Shown here: in pieces, positions 54,998 to 61,957 of the stretch | Position numbering within the stretch: the first letter of the stretch is position 1 | Layout of the letters: each line of letters opens with the position of its first letter | Source of the DNA: JBKHYJ01 sp046565505 | GTDB taxonomy: Bacteria > Acidobacteriota > Blastocatellia > UBA7656 | Direction: 5' to 3' | NCBI GenBank assembly: GCA_046565505.1 | Contig: JBKHYJ010000022.1 | Location: 248,001-312,000, forward strand | Length of the DNA: 64,000 bases | The notes under the pieces: generated by a model | The model's input: only the letters and a program-made list of their open reading frames with translations | Databases searched by the model: none | What the model was told of the DNA's origin: nothing | Program-made: the position numbers and the translations under genes

Positions 54998-56085
54998 AGA
55001 TGTTTAACAAGCATGTAGCAAAACACCTGTCGGCCTACTGCCACGGCGAGCTGACTGCGGAAGAGTCGCGCCGCGTGGCAGAGCACCTGCTCGCCTGCGG
55101 GCGATGCCGCGGGGAGTACGACCAGATCAGGCTGGGCGTGCAGTTGGCCGAACACCTGCCGCAGGTTTCTGCCCCGGCGGGGCTGTGGGGAGAAATCGAG
55201 GCATTGTTGGACGCAGAGGCGCACAGGCCCGCGCTCCGAATGAAGGCTCGTCGCTTCGCCATCGCGTTCAGCCCATACACCATCGCGGCGGCGAGCGCGG
55301 CGTTGATAGTCGCCTTCGTGACCGGCGTCATCTATTTCAGGAATTATGGCCCGCGGCCGTCATGGGAAGTCGAAATACTGACCGGCGCGCCGCGCATCGG
55401 CGGGGGCGGCGCGGGCAGGCTCGCGGTCGGCGAGTCGCTTGAGACCGATGGCGCGTCCCGCGCGCGGATCAGCGTGGGCGCAATAGGGCAGGTGGACGTT
55501 TCGCCCAACTCCCGCGTGCGGCTCGTCGAGACTGACGTGACAGAGCATAGACTCGCGCTCGACCGCGGCCGAATGGAGGCACACATATGGGCGCCGCCGA
55601 GGCTCTTCTTCGTCGACACGCCATCGGCCGAGGCAATAGACCTCGGGTGCGCCTACACGCTCGAAGTGGACGACGCGGGCAAAGGCTTTTTACATGTCAC
55701 TTCGGGCTGGGTCGCGCTCGTCAGGGATGGCCGCGAGTCTTACGTACCCATAGGGGCCATGTGCGAGACTCGACCCGGAGTGGGGCCCGGCACGCCCTAC
55801 TTCGAGGACGTGGGCGAGAGGTTCCGGCAGGCGCTCGGCGAATTCGATTTCGAGAATGGCGGCGCGGCCGCCCTCGACGCGGTGCTCTCGGAGTCTCGCG
55901 ACAAGGACACCTTCACGCTCTGGCATCTGCTCCAGCGCGTGGACGGGGGCGAGAGGGCGCGGGTGCTCGACCGCATGGTCGCGCTCGTAGGGTTGCCCGA
56001 AGGGGTGACGCGACAAGGCGTCCTCAGCCTTGACCAGCGGATGCTCGAAGATTGGAAAGACGAGCTCTACAGGGTTTGGTTTTAG
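54994..56085 (+). CDS. Anti-sigma factor with zf-HC2, TM and FecR-like domain
   Basis: This 363-aa protein has an N-terminal anti-sigma zinc finger (about 1-45, H31-x3-C35-x2-C38). A transmembrane helix (about 92-115) and a FecR-type periplasmic domain (about 120-300) with LAVGESLETDG and GQVDVSPNSRV follow. It should hold the coupled sigma factor inactive, and an envelope signal would release it. The start overlaps the sigma stop. The C-terminal helical part (about 290-363) is extra. Confidence 0.87.
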   Translation: MKMFNKHVAKHLSAYCHGELTAEESRRVAEHLLACGRCRGEYDQIRLGVQLAEHLPQVSAPAGLWGEIEALLDAEAHRPALRMKARRFAIAFSPYTIAAASAALIVAFVTGVIYFRNYGPRPSWEVEILTGAPRIGGGGAGRLAVGESLETDGASRARISVGAIGQVDVSPNSRVRLVETDVTEHRLALDRGRMEAHIWAPPRLFFVDTPSAEAIDLGCAYTLEVDDAGKGFLHVTSGWVALVRDGRESYVPIGAMCETRPGVGPGTPYFEDVGERFRQALGEFDFENGGAAALDAVLSESRDKDTFTLWHLLQRVDGGERARVLDRMVALVGLPEGVTRQGVLSLDQRMLEDWKDELYRVWF

Positions 56086-56264
56086 GGCATGCACAGAGGC
56101 GCGCCGGCCGGGAATAGTCTTCAGGCCCTTCGCGGCTCAGGCGGCCGCCTCCGCCTTGGCGTGGTATAAGAATCCGGCCCCCGGAAAGGCGCGGCGGGTC
56201 GGCCGGGCGCAAAGCATAATCGCGCCGCGCAGCTGATCCCTGTTCATGCGGAGGCCCACTGCCC

Positions 56265-57590
56265 ATGCGGAACTCGCTTTCTAAACAGATATGCCTATCG
56301 TTGCTGCTGATATTGCTCTTAGCCTTAGCCGCCGCCGCGCGGCAGCAGCCCGGCTCGAATGAAACCACCGCGCTTGTGAACGTGACCGTGATCGACGGCA
56401 ACGGCGGGCCCCCGCAACCGAAGATGACGGTAGTAATTTCCGGCGAGCACATCGCCGAAATACTTCCCGCGGGGAAGAAGCTGCCGGCCGGCGCGGCGGC
56501 CATCGATCTGAGCGGGTATTACGTCATCCCCGGACTCATAGATTCACACGTCCACCTGGGGGCCGGCCAGACCAGGGAGGCTTCCGCCAGAATGCTGCGG
56601 TTCGCGCTGCTCGGCGGCATCACCACGGTCCGCGACATGGGGGGCGACGCAATCGCGCTCCGCGAGCTGGCCAAGGCGGCGGGCGACCGCGAGACACTTT
56701 CCCCGCGCATATACTTTTGCGCGATGATGGGCGGCCCCACGTTCTTCAGCGACCCCCGCGTCCAGGCGTCCACGCATGGTATGACCGCCGGCGACACCGC
56801 ATGGCTCCGGGCAATCACCCCCGAGACAGACATCGCGAAAGCCGTCGCCGACGCCAAATCGACGGGCGCCACAGGCATCAAGATTTACGCGGACCTGCCG
56901 GCCGGCCTCGTGTCGAAAATTTCGGCGGAAGCACACAGGCAGGGCCTCAAGGTCTGGAGCCACGCGACGATATTTCCGGCGAGGCCCTCCGACGCGGTGG
57001 CCGCGGGCGTCAACTCCCTTTCGCATAGCGCCTACCTGGTCTGGGAAGGCGTGGGCCGCGTGCCGGACAGTTATCGCGCCAGGCTCGGGGCCGACTACGA
57101 AAGCGTGCCCGTGAGATCGGACGCCATAACCGCCCTGCTGGCTCGCATGAAAGAGAAGGGGACTATCCTTGATGCGACGCTCTACGTGTTTAACAACTTT
57201 ACCCGCGCGCCGCACCCGCCGCCCGGCGTGCGCGACGTGAAGCTGATGGTCAGCTGGTCGTTCGAGGTTACCGGGCGCGCGCGCGAGCTAGGGGTGAAGG
57301 TGGCGGCGGGCACGGACTCGGTCGGCGCGCCGGGCAGGGACGCGATGCCGAACCTGCATACTGAGTTAGAGCTGCTCGTGACTAAGTGCGGGTTCACTCC
57401 GCTCGAAGCCATCACCGCCGCGACGCGCACCGGCGCCGAGGCGCTCGGCGTAACGGATTCTTATGGCACGATAGCGAGGGGGAAGGTTGCGGACATGGTC
57501 GTGTTGAGCGCGGACCCCGGCAAGGACATTCGCAACACGACGAAAATCGTTTACGTCATCAAGGGCGGGAGGCTGCACAAGCGACCTTGA
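56265..57590 (+). CDS. Exported amidohydrolase (imidazolonepropionase-like)
   Basis: This 441-aa metal-dependent hydrolase has a signal peptide (about 1-27, LLLILLLALAAAARQ). The metal motif is DSHVHLGAG, and HATIFPAR and the late Asp in AAGTDSVG follow. The AMDH fold closes with GTIARGKVADMVVLSADP. It belongs to the group that includes prolidase-like and imidazolonepropionase-like enzymes. The substrate is unknown and it is probably periplasmic. GAGG precedes the ATG. It follows the anti-sigma gene by about 180 bases. Confidence 0.88.
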   Translation: MRNSLSKQICLSLLLILLLALAAAARQQPGSNETTALVNVTVIDGNGGPPQPKMTVVISGEHIAEILPAGKKLPAGAAAIDLSGYYVIPGLIDSHVHLGAGQTREASARMLRFALLGGITTVRDMGGDAIALRELAKAAGDRETLSPRIYFCAMMGGPTFFSDPRVQASTHGMTAGDTAWLRAITPETDIAKAVADAKSTGATGIKIYADLPAGLVSKISAEAHRQGLKVWSHATIFPARPSDAVAAGVNSLSHSAYLVWEGVGRVPDSYRARLGADYESVPVRSDAITALLARMKEKGTILDATLYVFNNFTRAPHPPPGVRDVKLMVSWSFEVTGRARELGVKVAAGTDSVGAPGRDAMPNLHTELELLVTKCGFTPLEAITAATRTGAEALGVTDSYGTIARGKVADMVVLSADPGKDIRNTTKIVYVIKGGRLHKRP

Positions 57591-57620
57591 GCAGTCCTTC
57601 GCCCCGGCGGCAGGAGATTT

Positions 57621-58124
57621 ATGTTGAAGGTATTGAAGTGGTCGGCCATCGTCGCCGCAGTCATCTTCGCCGCGGCGCAGTTCATCAGGCCCGCTAAAAC
57701 TAACCCGCCCGTCGAAGAGGCCAGGACCTTGCAGGCCCACCTTAAAGTGCCGCCGCAGGTCGATGGGGTCTTCAGACGCGCCTGTTACGACTGTCACTCC
57801 AACGAAACCACCTGGCCCTGGTACAGCAACATCGCTCCCGCGTCATGGTTTTTGACGGACCATGTGGACCACGGCAGGAGGCATTTGAATTTCTCTGACT
57901 GGGCACAGCCCGACCGTCACGCGGCGGATAAGGGCGCGGCCGCGCAGTTGGACGAAATCTGCAAAGAGGTCAAAGGCCGCGGCATGCCGCTCCGCTCTTA
58001 CCTGATTCTTCACCCGGGCGCGGAGCTTTCCGATGAGGATATAAAAGTGATCTGCGATTGGGCCGAATCCGAGCGGCTGCGGCTCGGATTCGAGCGCGCG
58101 CGGCAGGCGGCCGCTTTCGATTAA
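57621..58124 (+). CDS. Haem-binding domain protein (single CxxCH)
   Basis: This 167-aa protein has an N-terminal membrane anchor/signal (about 5-22) and a C55-x2-C58-H59 haem motif within CYDCHSNETTWPWYSNIAPASW-like context. This context is typical of the Haem_bd family. It is likely a membrane-attached c-type cytochrome facing the periplasm. GCAGGAG precedes the ATG. It lies 30 bases after the amidohydrolase, so both may be one transcript. The partner redox protein is not visible. Confidence 0.85.
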   Translation: MLKVLKWSAIVAAVIFAAAQFIRPAKTNPPVEEARTLQAHLKVPPQVDGVFRRACYDCHSNETTWPWYSNIAPASWFLTDHVDHGRRHLNFSDWAQPDRHAADKGAAAQLDEICKEVKGRGMPLRSYLILHPGAELSDEDIKVICDWAESERLRLGFERARQAAAFD

Positions 58125-58243
58125 TAGTGTGATGGAAGAAAAACGAATCTGCTTCCGTCTAACGAGCAGATAAGCAGAGAGGCGAGGGCGCGGACGGGAA
58201 AGCGCGCCGAATGTGCTCAAGAGAAAATCGGAAGGAGATCAAT

Positions 58244-58966
58244 ATGTTTCATCAACCAGTCAAAACCGTTTCAACGTCAGTCCTGAATCGAAGTATTAAG
58301 AGGTCTGTCTCGGTAGTCGTGGCAACGCTCATCATCTTCGGGTGCGTGGCGAGGGGGTTGGCCGGCGGGTTTCAGCTCTCCGTAGAGACGCCATCGGGCG
58401 CGGCCGCGGGCCAATTGAAAGGCGCGGTCCTGTTGGTGCGGACCTTCGGCTGCCACACTCCCGCAGACGCCAAGGTGTCGGCCACGGCCGAAGGGGTCGT
58501 CAACGGGGAGCGCCGGTCGCTGCCGCTGGAGGTCGCGTACGACTCCACGGGCGTTTACGCGCTCAAGAGGCAATGGCCGTCGGAAGGGTCGTGGGTGCTG
58601 GCGATCACCGGGGAGTATAACAGCTTTACCAGCACGCTGATCGTGGACCTGGGGCCTAACGGGAACGTGCACCCGGGCACGCGCCTGGAGCCGGGCAGCA
58701 GGAAAGGGACCCACGCGCTGGTGATGCCGCGCAAGGCTACGACGGCGGAGATAGATTCCGCGCTCAAGGCCGTGGCCGGCAACGTGAGCCAGTTGTCGCC
58801 CGGCGGGTCAATCGATAGCCGCGCGTCACGGCCCGCCGCATGGGTCGTGGGCGGCGTGGGCGCGTTCTTTTTTCTGGTCGGCTTCGCGACTCTGACGCGC
58901 AGGGCGCGGTCAAAATCTGTACGCGCCGATGGCGAGGGGTCGGCCAATGAACCCGCCCGGGGGTGA
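58244..58966 (+). CDS. Exported and C-terminally anchored protein, unknown function
   Basis: This 240-aa protein has a signal-like N-terminus (about 15-42) and a beta-rich middle (about 45-175). A C-terminal transmembrane helix (about 202-222, AAWVVGGVGAFFFLVGFATL) and a short basic tail follow. I do not recognise a family. GAAGGAG precedes the ATG. An earlier ATG 11 codons upstream is possible. It may be part of the sigma/anti-sigma operon or a separate gene. Confidence 0.65.
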   Translation: MFHQPVKTVSTSVLNRSIKRSVSVVVATLIIFGCVARGLAGGFQLSVETPSGAAAGQLKGAVLLVRTFGCHTPADAKVSATAEGVVNGERRSLPLEVAYDSTGVYALKRQWPSEGSWVLAITGEYNSFTSTLIVDLGPNGNVHPGTRLEPGSRKGTHALVMPRKATTAEIDSALKAVAGNVSQLSPGGSIDSRASRPAAWVVGGVGAFFFLVGFATLTRRARSKSVRADGEGSANEPARG

Positions 58967-58983
58967 GACGCCATCGCACGCGA

Positions 58984-59331
58984 TTAAGCGGAGGGCCGCG
59001 AAGAATGCCGGGGAGAAAAGCGCCGAAGTAAGGCGATCTTCCTCCCGCTCTTTGCGGCCCTCCGCTTACCTAAAACCTGCCTACGACTCCGCCGCGCCTG
59101 CGGATACTGCTCGCACCGAACGCGGGAAGTGTCGCAAGTCGTGATGCAACTGTTAAACTCCCCGCGGCAGGTGAAATAATCGAAGTTATTCAGGCATTCG
59201 TTGAATTGGTCATTACAACCGCGCCGGCAAATCCAGTTGCAATTAAGAGGCGCGGACTGCGACGTGTCCGCTGTGATGAGAAAACTAATCGTCACCACCA
59301 GCACCAGTATTTTAAACACCAGCTCTCGCAT
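58984..59331 (-). CDS. Small Cys-rich exported protein
   Basis: This 115-aa protein has a signal peptide (about 1-28, FKILVLVVTISFLITADTSQSA). A region of eight Cys in about 45 residues follows (NCNWICRRGCND, NECLNNF, TCRGEF, SCITTCDTSRVRC). A strongly basic tail rich in Arg, Lys and Ser closes the protein. The spaced Cys pattern suggests disulphides or metal binding outside the cell. No family is recognised. It is convergent with the gene at 58244. Confidence 0.6.
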   Translation of the reverse strand: MRELVFKILVLVVTISFLITADTSQSAPLNCNWICRRGCNDQFNECLNNFDYFTCRGEFNSCITTCDTSRVRCEQYPQARRSRRQVLGKRRAAKSGRKIALLRRFSPRHSSRPSA

Positions 59332-59460
59332 ACATCCCGCCTCGACCGATTCCACGGCCGATGTGACTTTAAACCCACGGCTTGTAAAGCCCGCGAGGGT
59401 CGTTAATCATCTCCCGCGCAGGGGTGAACCCGCCGGTCCGATCTGAACGCCTCCGCGTGA

Positions 59461-59490
59461 TTGACACGCCGCGAAGCCGAAGGTTATCTT
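59461..59490 (+). promoter_or_regulatory. Promoter of the small membrane protein gene at 59538
   Basis: TTGACA (59461-59466) and TATCTT (59485-59490) are 18 bases apart. The leader would be about 40 bases. Confidence 0.5.
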
Positions 59491-59537
59491 TGCCCGCGTG
59501 TCAGCAACATCACCGTCCTGGCATACGGGGTCTAATA

Positions 59538-60110
59538 ATGAAAAGAGCGGAAAAGATAAGTACAACTCTGGCGATAATTTCTCTGGTAGTTTCCATCTCT
59601 ACCCCGGTAGCCACATACTTCTGGCTTGACCCGGGCCTGAAAGCGTTCAAAGATCGCGCGCGGCTCCAGGTCTCTGGCTCGCTGGTCGTGCCGAAGGAAA
59701 GGGTCTTCAGCAGCCCCGAAGGCAATAAGGTCTCCGTCGTGGGGGAGAACTATCAGTTGAAACTTCTAAACATCGGGAAGCTGCCCGCCAAGGAAATACA
59801 GATAGTCGCGCAGTACGGAGAGCCGCCCGCGGGCGACTTCGTCACCTTCGACCCTCCCTCGCAGTATGAAATCCAAAATCAAAATAATCAGATTTTTATC
59901 ACCATTAAGAGGCCGCTCCCGTCTCAGGACTCGCTGAGACTCGACTTCCAAATATTCCCCACGTTGTTAACAGTTTCAACGGAGTCGGGTGAGACTAATG
60001 TGATAGATACCGGCTACGCGGCGCCCGAAGATTACCAGGCGTTCAAAGAGTTCATGAAGATTGTAGAGGCTCGCCGTAAAGGCAAGGCTAATCGCAAGGC
60101 TAAAGAGTGA
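59538..60110 (+). CDS. N-terminally anchored protein of unknown function
   Basis: This 190-aa protein has one N-terminal transmembrane helix (about 8-28, LAIISLVVSISTPVATYFWL) and a soluble beta-rich part. A basic helical tail closes the protein. The body reads like a periplasmic Ig-like beta-sandwich, but no family was recognised. The ATG at 59538 is preferred, because it begins the membrane helix. Its promoter is at 59461-59490. Confidence 0.6.
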   Translation: MKRAEKISTTLAIISLVVSISTPVATYFWLDPGLKAFKDRARLQVSGSLVVPKERVFSSPEGNKVSVVGENYQLKLLNIGKLPAKEIQIVAQYGEPPAGDFVTFDPPSQYEIQNQNNQIFITIKRPLPSQDSLRLDFQIFPTLLTVSTESGETNVIDTGYAAPEDYQAFKEFMKIVEARRKGKANRKAKE

Positions 60111-60209
60111 CTGTCTTAAAAGCTCACCGGCCGCCCCCGATCCGCCATGAATCGGGGGCGAGGCGGGGGAGGGCGGCCCCTGATTCCGCCGCGCCATCTG
60201 AGGGCTGAA

Positions 60210-61841
60210 TTACGTATTGAGTTTTTGAATTATCTCGAGGAGTTTTTCGGGGTCGAGCGGCTTGGCGATGTGCGCGGCGAAACCTGCCTCAAGCGCGCGC
60301 GCGTAATCTTCTTCCATAGCGAAGCCCGAGAAGGCGATGGCCGGTACGTCTTCCATTTCCGGCATGCGGCGCAGGCTGGCGAGCAACTCGTAGCCATCCG
60401 CGTCCGGCATGCCTATGTCGGATATGATGATGCCGGGCTTTTCGCCGGCCGCGAGGCCCAACGCCTCTTCCACGGAACTAGCAGCCATGACGCGGCAGCC
60501 TTTTTGCACGAAGAACGCGCGCATCATCTCCAGCGTGTCGAGCGAATCTTCCACGATCAGGATCGGCTGCGGGACGTTGAAAGTCTGCGCGGGGTCTTCG
60601 GCCTCGCGCTCCTTGTTCTTATCGACGGCCAGCGGGATGCCGAAGGAGAATCTCGCGCCGCGCCCGGGCCCGTCCGACTCCGCGCGCACCCACCCGCCAT
60701 GCAGGTCCACCAGGCGTCGCACGATCGCAAGCCCCAGCCCGAGGCCGCCATGCTGGCGCGTCGTAGAGCCGTCAGCCTGGCGGAAGAGATCGAACACCTG
60801 CGGCAAAAAGTCCTGCGCGATGCCCGCACCCGTGTCCGTTACGACGACCTGCACCTCGCGGCCCGCCCGGCCCACTTCGACGCTCACGAGCCCGCCCTTG
60901 TCCGTGAACTTGATGGCGTTCGACAGCAGGTTCCAGGCTATCTGTTGCAGGCGGACCGGCGAGCCTTGCACTATGAGCGCCCCGTCGGCCATCCGAACAT
61001 TCACCTCCACGCCGCGCTGGGCCGCCTTGTCGCGTACCGTCTCTATGGCCGCCTCCACGACCACGCACACGTTGGTCGGCTCCACCTCGAACTGGAGCTT
61101 GCCCGAAACTATTCGCGATATGTCCAACAGGTCGTCTATGAGCCGCGTCTGTAGCCGCGCGTTGCGCTCTATCGCGTCCAGGCCCTGGTTGAGCAGGCCC
61201 TCGTCGGCGTTACTTGATTTCAGGAGCTTCGCCCAACCCAGTATCGGCGTGAGAGGCGTGCGCAGTTCGTGCGAGAGCGTCGCGAAGAAAATGTCTTTCG
61301 CGTTATTGGCGTTCGCCAGCTCTTCGTTGACCCGTTTGAGCTCGACCGTGCGCTCCTCGACGCGGCGCTCCAGCTCGCGGTTGAGCAGCTCCAGGTTCTG
61401 CCGCGCCTCCTGCTCGGCGAGCATCAACCGCCTGTGCTCCAGGCCGCGCTGGATCGTGTGCTTCATGTCGTCGATGATGCACGGCTTGACGAGGTAGTCG
61501 TAAGCCCCCTGGCGCATCGCGGCGATCGCCGATTCGAGCGAGGCGAAGCCGGTCAGCACGATGGTTATCGTGAGCGGCGAGCAGCGGCGGACCTCCGACA
61601 GTACGGAGATGCCGTCGCCGCCCTCCATGTGCAGGTCCGTAAGCACCAGGTCGTAACATTCGTCCTGGAGGCGGGCGATGGCCTCCGACCCGCTCAGCAC
61701 CGTGTCCACCTTGTGCCCGTCAAGGCGCAGTACCTCGCTCACCGTAAGCGCGACGCTCTCCTCGTCATCGACCACGAGCAGCCGCGAGCGGTACGATGCA
61801 GGAGTATTATTATCCGTGTTCGACTCAGTCACAGGTTTCAT
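60210..61841 (-). CDS. Hybrid histidine kinase with two receiver domains
   Basis: This 543-aa soluble protein runs receiver (about 18-135, D25/D26 acidic pocket, phosphoacceptor D69), coiled-coil, HisKA with phosphoacceptor H191 (SHELRTPLTP) and HATPase. The HATPase (about 295-410) has NLLSNAIKF, DTGAGIA and GGLGLGLAIV. A second receiver (about 425-540) follows. All catalytic residues are kept in both receivers. No membrane helix or sensor domain is present, so it may take input from another kinase. It is 116 bases from the next kinase gene and on the same strand. Confidence 0.93.
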   Translation of the reverse strand: MKPVTESNTDNNTPASYRSRLLVVDDEESVALTVSEVLRLDGHKVDTVLSGSEAIARLQDECYDLVLTDLHMEGGDGISVLSEVRRCSPLTITIVLTGFASLESAIAAMRQGAYDYLVKPCIIDDMKHTIQRGLEHRRLMLAEQEARQNLELLNRELERRVEERTVELKRVNEELANANNAKDIFFATLSHELRTPLTPILGWAKLLKSSNADEGLLNQGLDAIERNARLQTRLIDDLLDISRIVSGKLQFEVEPTNVCVVVEAAIETVRDKAAQRGVEVNVRMADGALIVQGSPVRLQQIAWNLLSNAIKFTDKGGLVSVEVGRAGREVQVVVTDTGAGIAQDFLPQVFDLFRQADGSTTRQHGGLGLGLAIVRRLVDLHGGWVRAESDGPGRGARFSFGIPLAVDKNKEREAEDPAQTFNVPQPILIVEDSLDTLEMMRAFFVQKGCRVMAASSVEEALGLAAGEKPGIIISDIGMPDADGYELLASLRRMPEMEDVPAIAFSGFAMEEDYARALEAGFAAHIAKPLDPEKLLEIIQKLNT

Positions 61842-61957
61842 AGCAGAGGTCAGGTCTTGAGGCGGCGAACGCGGGCGGCCGGCGGGGAGGCGGGGACAGG
61901 TGCGGCGAAGGGAGTGAGACTGCGGTCACCCACCATCCGGCGTTCATCGCCAAGCGG

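Noticed and set aside
60147..61154. Plus-strand open frame opposite the hybrid kinase
   Set aside because: The kinase frame carries complete REC, HisKA and HATPase motifs. The opposite frame has none.
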